The notes under the pieces were generated by a model. The model made no database searches, was not told the DNA's origin, and saw only the letters and a list, made by a program, of their open reading frames with translations. A stretch of 64,000 bases of DNA from contig CAUWAG010000020.1 in assembly GCA_963556695.1 (NCBI GenBank), positions 2,418,001-2,482,000 on the forward strand, written 5' to 3'. The number at the start of each line of letters is the position of its first letter. Within the stretch, counting starts at the first letter, position 1. Below are positions 45,602 to 58,834 of the stretch, one piece after another. A program made the position numbers and the translations under genes. The DNA comes from Anthostomella pinea (taxonomy: Eukaryota; Ascomycota; Sordariomycetes; Xylariales; Xylariaceae).

Positions 45602-47347
45602 GGGGGCCAGCAGTGGTGGGCGGGCAGCCAAGCAGGAATTATAATAGACCTTGGGGTATTAAGTTCGCCTAATGATAGGGCCTGCACGTGGGTGGAGGCT
45701 GGCTGCCACAGCCATACCTCGAAAGACGCTCAGTTGCCAGACACGATGATGAAATGTGAGTAAGCGAGATACTGTATGTCATGAGTGGTGTATAATCCCT
45801 GATAGCCCCGAAGAACTCTGTGGGATGGAAGTGGTGTTGCAAGTGGTGGTAGTGATGGTGAATGAAGATTAAAGACCTTGATGGTTGGAAGAGGACAAGG
45901 CTGAAGAATGGCACCTTGCCTCGCGTGCGATTGAAGCAATGGGTGGGGAATGGTGGGGAATGGGTGGCAGCGTGGAAGTCCGAAGCATGGGACCCCCGCT
46001 CTTTGGCATCACCCACTCTGCCACTAAGCCTGATCTAGTCAAGATGTGGCTGAGCTGCAGGAACGGCTCTGGGTACCTTGCGGTGCCCATGTCCCTGCAA
46101 TGTGCATCTGCAGGCTGTGCTTGAGAGGACAACTCGGGATTTCATCATATCTGTGCGGATCAGACCCCCCCTGCCCGTGCAATCGTGGTTTTAAGGTTGT
46201 TCTATGCAACCAAGGGGCAACGAGTCCTCCAAATCCATCAACTGAATTGGTCGCAAGGCAAGTGCCAATGACGGACAGTGATCAGAGCAGTGCAATGGCA
46301 TCTAAGTTCAGGTTGTAGTCATTCTTATTGACGGATAAGACGTGATGGGTAGAACATTGAAGCCCAGAGCAAGATATGCACATGCAAAGTTTAAAACTCT
46401 TTCGTGGTCCTCATGGAATTCCATCGGGCATAAGAGTAGGGAATAACAAAGACCTTGTAGGACCAACCGCCTTGAACATGCCACCAAGAGCAGAACCAAC
46501 AGCAGACCTTTGATCAGTCAAGCGACTGGAGCACGGGCATGCCATCTAGAAAGGACTGATTGGTGGTTGGTCTGGATCAAAGCATGAAAGGTATTGGCTT
46601 TCTCTAGTGCAGCTCAAATAAGAGGGAAGTTGTAGAGGGAATACCTTGGATGATGTACCTTGCCCTAATTATAAAATAAGGTAGGAAGGACTGCGAAGGC
46701 TGCACTGATGAAGTGATGAGGAAAGTGAAGATTCTCAATTCTGAATTCTGACTGGGCGAGACGATTAAAACGGGGCCGGGGACGGATTGTAAATAATAAT
46801 AATAAAAAGCGAGGACGAGAGGGAAAAGCCTCCAGCTCCAGCTCCAGCTGCGACCCAAGCAGCAGGAGTCAGGACGAGCCCCGTCCCCCGGAGTTTTAGC
46901 CATCCAATCCAAGCCTCCCCAAGTCGCCAACCCTCTACCCTCTACCCTCTGCCTCCTCCAACTTGGCCAACATCCACCCCTTCCTACCTACATGTCAGCT
47001 AATAACCCATACTTACACAAACCCACGCAGACTGCGCCGGTCCGACTTTGGCACCACCAGGACGCGAAAACGCACGCGATCCTCACCATCGTTCTTTCAT
47101 TTGTCTAGTTGTGCCAAAGAAAACCGACGCAGGAAGCCACAGTAAAGGGTAAAGGGGATCCGTGCGCTATGATATAGCCGGGAGACAGAGGGACGTCAAC
47201 ACCGGTGATACTTGATACTGCAATTGAACAAACCCACCGCGCGACCGCGACCACCCTCACGCCTTCCGCACCTCGCGCCCACCGCAGCCCCTCCTTCACT
47301 ACTTACTATATAATCATACCTGAGGTACTGGACCTGGGTAATCTGCG
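45602..47347. promoter_or_regulatory. Shared divergent promoter region of MED16 and the sirtuin gene
   Basis: 1.75 kb separate the two start codons. No other gene is supported. A TAATAATAATAA run lies near 46795 and a run of CTACCCTCT repeats near 46932-46950. TATA-like sequence TATATAATCATACC sits at 47309-47320, about 30 bp before the sirtuin ATG, and may be leader rather than core promoter. Confidence 0.4.
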
Positions 47348-49397
47348 ATGGATACCTCGTCAATATCCTCCGTCTCCGACCTCTCCGATCCACCCTCTTC
47401 CGACCCGCCCTCCTCTCCATTGTCCGTACTCTCCAAATCGCCGAGTGTCTCACCACGCGCATCCCTCTCCCTTGACCCAACACGACTTCCCTCGCCGCCG
47501 TCTTCGACAATACACTCAGGAAGCGCGTCGCCGATGAAGCCCTCCGACATGCCCGAACTGGAGATCCACGTCAATCCGGATGGCGCTCCCCCAGCCAAGC
47601 GACGTCGCATCGAGCGCAAGCCTCGCACCACCGAGCACCTGGACTTGAGAGCAGCCTCCGAACAGAGTGAGAAGGATGAGGAGCTGCTGGACCGCCTGAC
47701 GTCAGTTCTCCGCAAGAAGAAGAAGATCGTAATCATTGCTGGCGCCGGAATCTCCGTCTCTGCAGGAAGTATGTGTACCCCATTCCGGCACCCACTGGCC
47801 CTACTGCCCTGTTTGCACTCTACCAAAATACTGACCCACACAACCTCCACCAGTCCCCGACTTCCGATCATCGACAGGCTTGTTTGCTACTCTACCCAAA
47901 GACCACAAACTTAAGGGCTCTGGCAAGGACCTTTTCGACGCCTCTGTCTACAAGCACAACTCCACCACCTCGTCCTTCCACGACATGGTCCGTGACCTGT
48001 CCAAACTTGCTCGGAATGCCCAGCCTACCCCCTTCCACCACCTGATTGCCTCACTTGCTAAAGAGGGTCGCCTCCTACGACTCTACACACAGAATGTGGA
48101 CGGACTCGACACATCCATGAAACCGCTAGAGACCGACGTTCCCCTGCGCCCCAAAGGCCCCTGGCCCAAGACCATCCAGCTGCATGGTGGCCTGGAGAAG
48201 ATGGTATGCTCCAAGTGCAGCGATATCAGTGAATTTGACCCCGCCCTCTTCGAAGGACCCGAGGCACCTCTTTGCAAGGGCTGCGAAGTGACGGACAATG
48301 TGCGAACGTCCCATGCCGGCAAGCGGAGTCATGGCATTGGAAGACTGAGACCCAGAATGGTCTTGTATAACGAGTACAACCCTGACCAAGAATCCATCGC
48401 CAACGTCGTCAAGGCGGACCGTCGCGCTAAACCCGATGCCGTTATTGTCGTCGGCACCAGCATGAAGATTCCTGGTGTGCGAGCTATTGTGCAAGACATG
48501 TGCCAGGTGACAAGGGAAAAGCGAGATGGCATCACAGCTTGGATCAATCTGGATCCGGCGCCCACTGGCAGTGATTTGAAGGACTGCTGGGACCTGGTGG
48601 TGCGAGGGAAGTGTGACGACGTTGCCTCTCTTGTGCATCTACCTCGCTTCTATGAGAGCATAGAGCAGGGAGTGGAGACTTTGGTGGACCCCGAGAAGTA
48701 TGAGAAAGACGTTTGCGGTGTTAAACTGGAGGTCGAGATTCGGAAGACCACGCCTGAATCCAGCGTCTCGGGCAAGGAGGGATCACGTGACAGCACGCCG
48801 ACCGAAGAAGCCAAGCCGCAGTCGATCGAGAAGGTACAGGGCATTCCGACACCTACTGCTAGTCCCAAGATCCGGACAGCTCTGCCGACGAAACAGCCAC
48901 CCAAGTCCAAGCAAAGTCAACTTTCATTCGCCTCCAAGCCCGCCAAGGCTGCCGCTGCTGTTGCTACAGCTGTGAAGACTCGAGTAGTGAAAGACGCCAA
49001 GAAGCCGACTCAGCGAAAGACGAAGAAGCAGCCGAAGAAGGCCGAGCAGAAGCCCAGTGCTACTATCAATGCGACTTTCAAGGCCACCAAGGCCACCAAA
49101 GCCAATGTCACTATCAAGTCGAAAGTGCCCCTGAAGCGCGAATTTGAGCCTGAAATCTCACCCCTTGAGCTCGATCCCAGACGTAGTGTCTTAATCAGCG
49201 ACTTCTCGCTGCGGCCTCGGGGGCCTAAGCAGCCTCGTGACTCCTATGAAGCACAGAAGGCTGTCGACTCCCAGATCCGGCAGGATATGGTCTCCGCCAG
49301 ACCTATGACCCCAGCGGGTCAAAGCGACCGGCCATCCTCAAGTGATACAGTTTCACCTCCATCAAAACCACGAGGCATCGAGTTCATGATCGATTAG
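47348..49397 (+). CDS. Sirtuin NAD-dependent histone deacetylase, HST3/HST4-type, 654 residues, two exons
   Basis: Predicted to remove acetyl groups, probably from histone H3 Lys56 as for yeast Hst3/Hst4 and fission yeast Hst4. Exon 1 is 47348-47768; the intron is 85 bp; exon 2 is 47854-49397. The NAD-binding motif GAGISVSAG spans the splice into IPDFRSSTGLF (141-151). TQNVDGLD is at 219-226, the catalytic His251 is in QLHGG, and the structural zinc is held by C259, C262, C281 and C284. The N-terminal 120 residues are Ser/Pro-rich with a KRRRIERK nuclear signal. The C-terminal 270 residues are a disordered Lys-rich tail, with KATK repeats around 575. I leave the symbol blank because HST3 and HST4 are not separable here. 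Confidence 0.93.
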
Positions 49398-51355
49398 ATT
49401 CCATCCCGCCTGGCAACACCAACTTGCCCGTTTTCAGAATCAACGACGCCGTTCTGCTTCAGCATCTGGTTAGTGCACAATGCATAGAGGTTTTTTCGGG
49501 AATCCCCTGATCTCGATCATCAGTCCCTCTGATAAAGGATAGTATATACGCCTGTTGTGTACATAGCATCGTACGGACATATGCAATATTTTCATTGCAA
49601 GGCTTCGTTACAGCAGCATTTCCACGGCGCGATCGGGAACAGGACGAACGCAGCAAGAGAACGAGCAAGACGAAGCATTTTCATGACGTATGGGCGTTTT
49701 CGATGATCTCGGTCCAATCATCGGGCATTTCCTTTATTTTCACTGATACGACGCGCGGGAGATGTTATATGATTCGGCTGCATGTTTACGCCTTGCAGTG
49801 GGCAAAGAGCGTGACGAGACCACTGGAAAGAGAAGTTTGAATAGGCTTCTATTTTCAGTAGGGAGAGATGACAAGAGCATCTCAGCTTGCCTGATAGGCT
49901 AGGCATGGTATGGCGTGGCATGGCATGGTTGCAGATAGTCATCTCTGTTGTAGACTTCTTGTCGGCGTCACTTCCTCGATACGGCGCCATACGTGCGTAC
50001 GAGGTGGGAATGTCGGTAATCCACCCAGATGAACGAATACATTTGCCTCGTTCATGACACAAATCTCCTGGTGTTCTCGGCGTGATGTGCTTTGGTGTCA
50101 AAGGGGAAAGGTGACGACGATACATACACATAGTTCTTGGTGTTTACTGCTTACGGAGGACCTGCTAAAGGGAGACTGATATGAATGATTTGGTTGGCCT
50201 TCGCCCCTTGCGACTCAGCATCATGCGTGGCAGAAAGTCCTACGCTGGCTTGATTGAGCCTTTGGCTGAGGATTTAGTTGGCATTGCCCCTCCTCCCATC
50301 CATGCCCTGTACATCCAGTCATGCTTCTCTGAGCAGCAGTTTACGCCCATGTGTCACTCGCTGCCTACATACCCACTATCTCTCAGTATCTACATCGTCC
50401 ATATCGCCAACAGTTCCCGCATTCTCGGCTCTGCGAGTACCGACTACCTGTAGGCCGTATAGCGGTCCGCTCAGCTGGTGTGAAGTCGGCGGAGACGTCT
50501 TGCATGCTTTGTCGCGCCAGGAACCTCTGAAATATGACCTGAAGGCTGGAGTAGAGATGAGGGACCTTACGCACTTTCAGCAATGACTCTAGACGTAAGC
50601 ATTACCTGGCCACGCTATCAGATCCAGTCCACTCGCACGCATACGTCAGGCTTGGCCCCGAAGATTAGATGAACAATGGGCCGAGTCGTCTAGTCGTCAT
50701 TCAGTCTCTGGGTGGTCACAACATTCACAAGTAGGTAGCCGACGAGACCATCGGGGATATAGGCACTAGTCACGTAGACATAGGCAAGACTTCCCGGGTA
50801 TATACTAAGTACTAGTGATATTCAGTAACTGGCCAGATGCAGTCTAGCCTACACATAGTAGCCGCTGTTCACTCTCTGCTGTCGCGAGAAGTAAAGACGG
50901 GGGTCATCCACCAAGTTGGTGGTATCGCATAGTGACGACCGGGTGGCATCGCATAGTGACAGGGCACGAACCCTCTATGGGACGCATCTCGGCTGTCTCA
51001 CAAGCAATGTCAAACCCGCTGTCGACGAAACTGATCATCCATCTTTAGGCCATACTGGCCATGCTCATCGTGTCCGTTTCCACGTCTCTTACTATTCGTT
51101 TTCCTTCCCTCAGAGTCTGAATACTGTGGTCTTCCTCAGGCGCCAGAGTCTGGTGGGATATAGACAATCCGCCCGTAAACTCCAAGTCGCCTATAACGTC
51201 GATGCTTTTGCTGGGTATGGCTTCATGATATCAGATCCCGAGAAATCCCGTCGCCTGTGATGCCTTTCTGAACGCCGACCAATGCAAATATAGTTGTTGG
51301 TAAGTTCATTAGACGATGTGTCCGTTCGCTCACCCGGGTAAGTGTACAAGTGTTA
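49398..51355. other. Intergenic between convergent genes
   Basis: This is the 3' flank of the sirtuin and of CHD1. Open frames such as that at 50181-50453 have no family resemblance. No supported gene is seen. Confidence 0.55.
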
Positions 51356-54300
51356 TTAGCGAGCCGTCTTGGAGGATTCACCACGAGAACCTCCGTTGGT
51401 GACAGCCGAGCCGGAACCCTTCTTCTGGGGAACATCGCCGTTCTTCTCATCTGCGTCTTTCAGTTGTTGGTATAACGAGGATAGCCGCGGACCAGTCATT
51501 CCGTTAGACGAGGATTTCCCAGAAGACTTCGGAGGGGGCGACCGGTCATCCATTTCGGGTTTGCCGGACGACTGTTTCTCAGAAGCAGGTATCCTCTTAG
51601 ATATAAATCTCCTATGATATGCGTTAGCAAAATTCGACTCTGAAGTTCAGCCAACTTACCATAGCTTCGGCTTGAGTTCCTCCAGTTGGTCCAGCGACAA
51701 GCCGGAAGTCCTGTGAAGGCCTTCAATGAAGTCGCCTATAGCTGTGATCTGAGACTTCAAGACCTTGGCCCTTGCCTTGGCTATGGGGATATTCGCTTTG
51801 GTGCAAGACTCAACCTTCTCGACATGGCTCCAGATCGGCTGCATGAGTGCCTCAATGACAGGTGCGTTCCTCGCGTCATCTTCGTCCTCCGCTTCTTGCT
51901 GGTTGGGCCCGCCGCTCCGTCTGTGTTCTTCTACCCGACGATGCTTGTATCGACGATCATCGACTTCTCCGCTATGCTTCCTCTTCGAATCAGGCCTCGG
52001 CGTGCTGCCGTCACCAATGCTGCTACGTGAACGATGGTGATCTCCGCGTGAGTGGGCTCGATCGTGATCTCGGTCCCGATGGGAAAGCTTCTTCGCATTC
52101 TGAGGGACTGGCGAGGACGAGACAGAACCTCCTTTATCAGAGCGGCGATGTCCGTTCATCATGCCGTGCGCGCCCTTCTTGTTGTTACGGTGGTGATTCT
52201 CCACTACCTTCCGGGCTTCGACATCATCAGAATGGACAGAAGTGAGCACCGATAGCAAGTACTCGGCACGACGGACTAGGTGGACAGCCCCTGGGGCTTT
52301 TGCACCTTTGGCCTCGGCATGCTCTCGCTCTTGCTTCTTCTCGATGCGATGTTCTTCCAGAAAGAACTTGTCCTGCATGCCGAGCTCCCTGTCGTCACGA
52401 ATCTGTGTCCAAGCCCCGAACCCATACCTATCAATGCCGACGAGGAGCATTCCATCCTCTTTGGCGCCCCATTCACAGCTGTAGTGTGCTGTTTTGGTGG
52501 CTTCGGCGAGTCGGTAATCCCGGAAGTCGGATTTTTCGTTGATGGTGCGTCGCAGGAGTTGCAGCTGCGGTGGCCGTTCGAGGATGGTCTCAGCATTGAT
52601 TTTCTTGACCTCGCCAAAATCGAACATGACAGCTTTGATGTCCTTCTTGGTCAACTTCTTGTTGCTCTGTCGCTCCTGCGAACGAATCTCGTCATTATTC
52701 CTCTCCACCGCATCCCGACCGGTAGCAATCAAATCGTTAAGCGTTTCCCTGACGAAGTCTCGGTCTCTGTCACTCAGCCGAGCATCGCGTAGCAATTCGT
52801 CTGGTCGATCTTCAATGAAGCCGTACCGCATGAAAGCTCTGATGAGGTTGCGCAACTCCTTCTCGTTCAAGGGCCGTCGTGGGTCCGAAAGCATGGCCCT
52901 CTGCTCCTCGAGACGCTCTTGTTTCAACTGTTCCCGCTCCCGCTTTTTCGCAATACGCTCAGCTCGCTCCGTTTCACCGTTAGTCCTGGAGCTCTTGAGT
53001 GCAGCCCGTCGTGGAGCGTTCGCTTCCAACTCCCGAACAAGATATTCTTCCTCCTTCTTTTTCTCATCCTCGGCCTTGATGGCGGCGATTTCGTCTGCGG
53101 GGATGATCTGGTCCCAATCAAGAGTAAGATCGTCGACCTTGACATCGGTGTACTGCATGAAGTTGTCCCAATCGATACCACCAGTGCTGAGATTCATCTT
53201 ATCGTCCACCTTGGTCTTGGTGACCTCGGCATTCTCGAGGATAGTGTCGATGTCGAGCTGTTCCAGCCGCTCCTGGTTTCCAGATTGCTCGAACATCTTC
53301 TGGGATCGCATCTTCAAGACCCATTGGATATCATCAGCTGACTTGGCCTCGTCAATCCTGAGTCCCTTCTGCTTGAACTCCTCTCTGAATTGCTTCCCAT
53401 CGTCCGTGACTCCTGCTTGGATGGCTAGGTATTCAAGCAAAAGCTTGTTGCGAGCTCGTTCGAGGACTTCTTCCTCGATGGTCTCCTTGGAAACAAGGCG
53501 ATAGACAGTGACAGGTCTCTTCTGGCCTATTCGGTGAGCTCGCGCCATTGCTTGAAGATCAGCTTGAGGATTCCAGTCGGAGTCGAAAATGATGACGGTA
53601 TCGGCAGTCATCAGGTTGATGCCCAGACCACCTGCTCGTGTTGATAGGAGAAAACAGAAGTCCTGACTGTCTTCCGCGTTGAAGTGATTGATAGCCAGAC
53701 GTCTGGGCCCGGCTCCAATGGTACCATCAAGTCGTTGGAACTGATAACCGCGAAGTCGCAGATAGTCACCCAAGATATCAAGGACTTTGACCATCTGGCT
53801 GAAGATCAAAACGCGATGATTGTCCTTCTTCAGCTTGGCAAGAAGTTGGTCTAGCAACATCATCTTCCCACTGCTGGCGACAAGACCCTTGATCTGGTCT
53901 TCCCGACGCTCGCTTCCGTTGAGGACCTTTTCCTCACAGCCTGGGAACATGTAAGGATGGTTGCTGACCTTCTTCAGCTCCATGACGATGTTTAGAAGAG
54001 ACGACTTCTGGCCGGTGTTGCCTTCGTTCAGAGCAGCGTAGTTCCGCGTCAGGATGTTCTTGTAGTACTCCAGCTGCACGTCAGAGAGCTCCACTCGAAT
54101 AATCTTCTCAGTCTTGGGAGGGAGATCTGTCTCCACTGTTTCCTTGACTCGCCGGAGGATGAACGGAGCAATCGAGGCATGTAGTTCTTGTAATTTTTCT
54201 TGAGCGTCGGCCGAAGCCAAGGTCTCCAGATCTTCGTCAATGTGGACCTTTCCGGGGTTGAGAAAGTCCAGGAGTGATGACAGCTCAGCCAGGTTATTTT

Positions 54301-56327
54301 GGATGGGGGTACCGGTAATCAAGAGACGAGCAGGTGCACCAAAACTCATCAGTTCAGAGTAGAGCTTGGACTCCTTGTTTTTCAGCCGATGGGCTTCATC
54401 GACCGCCAGAGCCTGCCACTTGATCGTTCTCAGGAAATCCGCATCCATCAATATGTATTCGTACGATGTTACCAGAACATTCAACTTGGGTTTCTTGGGA
54501 TTGCCGTTCAACATAAGCTCATGCTCCCGGATCGTATTTCGCGCCTCGGAATTACCTAGGTAAACGACATAGTTCAGATCGGGAGCCCAGAGGTTGAAGG
54601 TATCACACCAGGCAGGGATGACGCTCAAAGGAGCAACGACGAGGAATGGTCCTTCCTGCTTGCGTTCATTACGCAGCCAGCTCAGAAATGATACAGTCTG
54701 GACTGTCTTTCCGAGACCCATCTCGTCGGCAAGGATAACATTGTTCGCCCGACACCAGTTGAGGGCCAGGAAGTTCAACCCAGTAAGCTGGAATCCTCGC
54801 AGTTCGCCCCCCTTGATGTAGCTGGGTTGTTTGTCGAGCTTCAGGAACTTGGTGCGGGTCGCGGGGTTTGACTCGTACTTGTCCGAGGTCCACGATCGCG
54901 ATTGGCGGTCGAGGAATTGGTCGATCTTGTCTGGTGCATCATCGCTAATGGCACCAGCGAGCTCCCATGTGCAGTGTTCGTAGGTAAGGCCTTTCCACTT
55001 GATGAAGTACTCTCTGCCCTCGTCACCACTTCGCTGCGCAACAACTCGCTCGACTTTGATGTAGTCCTCTAAGGCATCTTGATCGCGCTCTTTGTCCAGC
55101 ATGTATTGCTCTCGAGTCTCCGGCGGTAGGTCGTCGCCCGCAAACTTCAGATCCAGCTCGTACTCGACTGTTCTCTTGTGGTAGTTCTCGAGCTTGCGAA
55201 AACCGCGATAGCCGCGCAATGTCTCCATAGTGTCCCAGGAGTTGTGGAGGTACGACTTTCCTTGCCACTTGATGTTATACTCGAAGTCATCTCTGGTGAG
55301 ATCTTCGGTCATTTCACCACCATCCTTGACACGGTGGCCAACGACCTTCGCGATGTACTGGGTGTCTTCTGGGAAATCCCCAGCCCAATAGTTGGGTGTG
55401 AGTTCCGATTCCTCCTCATCATCGAGGTCGCTTTCTTGATATGTTTGCACCTGCTTTGTAGCTGTGCGTTCCGACCATCGCAAGTTGGAGGGTTGGGGCT
55501 GTGTCGGTTGGCGGCGCGCTTTCTTGATGAATGATCGGGCTCGGGCACCGCCGTATGTATCGGAGTCGGAGTCGGCTGCCGGTGTCTGCCGTACAGGCGT
55601 GGCGCGTTTGGATGCTGCGTTTTATGACTGGTAAGCCCCGATTCATTATCTGCGTCCAGTCAGGGCACATTTGACATACATTGACGCGAGCCTTGTTCGA
55701 CGCGAAGCTTCTTCGTCCGCCGATTTGTAGGAGCCACGTCGGAATCCGATTCCTCGTCTTCGTCAGAATCAACCTGTGGAATGCATTTGTTAATACTGGA
55801 TCGGCAAACTTGTTGGAATGGGAAGAGCGATGACGTACAATCTTGGCCTGCTTCGTCGGACGAGACTAATCAATGCTGTCAGCAGAGTAACATAGGCCGT
55901 ATATCTTGCAACGTACACTTCTTCTGAGCCCATACAGTTCTGGGTTGTCTCGTATGTAGGTATCGTCCTCCACCCCAGCTTTCCGCTTCGGGACGCGACG
56001 GGAGTCATTGGAAGACGAACGTTCGTCTTGAGGGGCATCGCTATGTGACGGAACGGGACTGTCCTCCATGTCGAAGTCGGCATCATCGGAAGCATTTGCG
56101 TCGTTCTCGCTAGAATCGGCAGCGTCTTGTGGATCTGGATCTACTTCTGCGTCTGGGGATGATTCGTGACGGGTGGATGGGGAGGCAGCGGCAGGTAGGG
56201 CAGCAGTCTCGTTCACGTCTGATAGATCGCTCTCGCTGACTCGATCGTCAAGTACGACCCTGTTCCCAACCTGTACCGCTGGTGAAGTATCACCATTGGC
56301 AAAGTTGGGCTCAGGCGAGCTCGACAT
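51356..56327 (-). CDS. CHD1: Chromodomain ATP-dependent chromatin remodeller CHD1, 1580 residues, five exons
   Basis: It spaces nucleosomes over transcribed genes. Exons on the minus strand are 56327-55917, 55865-55839 (27 nt), 55773-55680, 55614-51660 and 51611-51356; introns are 48 to 65 bp. The N-terminal about 180 residues are acidic and disordered. Two chromodomains lie at about 260-335 and 360-416 (NIKWQGKSYLHNSWDTME, FIKWKGLTYEHCTWELAG). The SNF2 motor has the P-loop DEMGLGKT at about 474-481, the Walker B box as DEAH (VDEAHRLKN) and the C-terminal motif RAHRIGQKRPVTVYRLVS. SANT-SLIDE-like DNA-binding sequence follows (REELGM region, EWGAKEDGMLLVGIDRYG). The end has the CHD1 C-terminal helical domain (PIWSHVEKVES to GDFIEGLHR) before a disordered tail. 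Confidence 0.95.
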
Positions 56328-58834
56328 CTTGGTACTTCGCACAGTCGCCTAGAGGCACGATGAGGTTAGCAAGAACCAAGCGTTGGAAGGCTAAACCAAT
56401 GGCATTGCCAGGTAGCGCCGGTACACGCGACTCAGAAAGAACAATGAAAAGCCATGTATGATGAAGCCAGGGCGCGACAATCCATCTGGCGCATGCTGGA
56501 GGGTGTCTCGATGGATACAAGGCTGATGGGCGATGGAAAGGCATTGGCACCGGCCGGCGGGAAATGAGGAGTACATTGAGATCCCGACGTGTTCAAAGGA
56601 TCGAGAACAAGCGATTCCATCAAGAAATGAACATCCGAGAAGCTCGGATGCCATCAAAGGCTTGATAGGAAGGCTACATGTGGGTGACTTCGGGATGGAT
56701 TCAATGTCAAGTACACCGGCACAACGGGCATTCCAGCCTCGTCCGGCTCTGCCAACAAGGTGGGTAGGGGTATAAAGAGGGATCACTTACGTGACATCAA
56801 CTGTGTCTACCAAGTCGGCGAGAAGAAGAAAGGGAGGACGCGATGGTTGAGGTTGATGAAGTAACGGGGTTGCGGACCCGGGGTGGTGTGTGATGGGGGT
56901 GTAGCAGCGGTCGTGGTGCAAGTCGAAGCTGTGTGGAAATAATTGAGGGAAAGTGGAAGAGCAGAGGCAGCTGCTTGGCCCACAGGTCTTACCGCCGAAA
57001 AAACGAACTGAATAGAGCTTAGCGTGGCACAGCCACAGGTCCCACTCCATTCACCTGTCGATCTTATCAGCCTATCGCCCCACACCGGCACCGGGCCCAC
57101 CGTCACAGCCCAGTCTACCTCCAGTGCACCTCATAAGCCGACTTCCGGCTTCTTCATTCATCAAACCGCGGACTGGGGACAACGACATGCGTCCTACTGA
57201 GTCCCAAGATCACCTCTGGGCAGCCCCCACGTGGTGAACATTGTTGCTGACTCACAACTCCCTTTCTCTGCTACCTTATCTTACATATTCTGGTACCATC
57301 AACTCGCAGTGCAACAACGGAACAATGGTCACCTGTCTCCTACGCATCTGCTGGCATGTGACAACTTGTAGTTCCATGTTGGTTCAAGTCTCCGCCGCCC
57401 AACCGTACCAACATCTTTCACCAACAATTTCAACGAGCTGCGGATGCTTCTTTGTTCTCTAAGCTACGCAAGCACATGTGTGTATGGCGAGCGAGTCATT
57501 AGGTAGGCAAATGCATGCCACAATCTGTCCTAGGAACTGCATCTAAGAGGTAGTAAATGCTCGCGTGGCTACGCTGTTGTATCAGGGCAACCTCCAGTCT
57601 TCACCAAAGTCTTAACATATGTGCGAGTCATTCTTGTTGATGTGTTATAGGTTTAGCCACTACAATGATGACATACACTGCAATACCTGATGAGTATATG
57701 CCCACGTCTTGATATATATCTTCATACCTCTCAACTTGGGGAGAGCAGCTGTGATATCATAGTCCTACTGTAATCCATTGTTCAGAAACATCTGAGCTAA
57801 ATTTGCGTTTCCAGGCGAAGATAAACACCGAACCCAAGTGCATCATCTTTTTGCCAGGAACTCCACCATGGTCCATCCTTGCTGGCTACTTGTGGTAGCT
57901 CTGCTCTGTGTGTTACTGAATGTCGCCAAGGGTTCACAGCTGGTGAACCAGGGATAGGTTCTTCAGTACAGACCCAAATCATGTATTCAGAGACGTAGAC
58001 GTTCATCTGCGAGATCAAGTCAGAGCTTCGAGGATGGCAACTCATCAGCACCTCGTCTTGGTTGGGATGTTCCTCGCGATTCGATGTAGGTTCATTCAGA
58101 ACCACTACATTAATAGGCCAACCGTGTGGAGAACCAACAGATCTACTTGGAAAGGAGACTGTAGAATGTGAATCAGAATGTATCAGCCTATGCAGAGAGC
58201 AAGCAACTGACTGGCAGCCAACGCTTGCTGGAGGACATGTGAGTTCATAACCCCATACACCGGGCAAGGGACGAAGTCGTTTGACGTACCGAAGCGAGAC
58301 TTACACAATCAGAACAGATGACCATGGAAGCTGTCATGTGAATTGGGTGACTTCGTAGCTCATGTGTACTTCCGTAGCATAGATCAAACAGATAAAAGTC
58401 AAGCCGTGTAGGTTGGAACAGGACATAAAGCAGCTCCAGTGTATTCGTGTTACCTTCGTCCTGGTCATGTTCAGCCACAATCGTAGACTGACAAACGAGC
58501 CAATAGCCAATCAGACATTGATAATTGCTGTTGCGCAGGATCTGGATGATGATGCGATAGCCACAGCACGACCCCTCCAAGATTGATCCTCCCACTGCCC
58601 GCCGCCCGCTTGCCCCTCAACACCGCACGCACAAAACCTGCCTAGTCACTTGTGACAGTTTTGCATCTCTTGCGGCGCATCGCACCAAGGACATCCGGCG
58701 TGCTTTGGAAACATCTACACCTGGGCAGCTCTTTCAGCGTCGCAACTCGATATTCTTCTCTTCCACTCTATACCACCCATCCCTTGTCCCCTGGCAGCCT
58801 CTGCCTTGCTTGCGCCCAGCCTAAGTAGGTAGCC
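56328..58834. other. Intergenic between divergent CHD1 and RLI1
   Basis: This contains leader and promoter sequence for both genes. Between 57797 and about 58592 on the minus strand there is a protein-like stretch described separately. Nothing else supports a gene. CCCCCACGTGG near 57227 is a CACGTG E-box, which could bind a bHLH factor such as the one in this window, but a match of 6 bases is weak evidence. Confidence 0.5.
57797..58592 (-). CDS. Possible small gene or relic upstream of RLI1
   Basis: An open frame to about 58315 reads IIIQILRNSNYQCLIGYWL and ends at a strong GTAAGT donor (TCTGATTGT then GTAAGT, near 58301). A downstream frame carries MNVYVSEYMIWVCTEEP and ends at a stop at 57797. 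Joining through the acceptor GGCTGCCAG keeps the frame. Codon usage is coding-like, but there is no ATG at the start of the first exon, so an upstream exon would be needed. No family is recognised. Low confidence. Confidence 0.28.

Noticed and set aside
52539..53504. 321-codon plus-strand open frame
   Set aside because: It is antisense to the CHD1 motor and C-terminal exon, and its Ser/Arg-rich composition fits a shadow frame.
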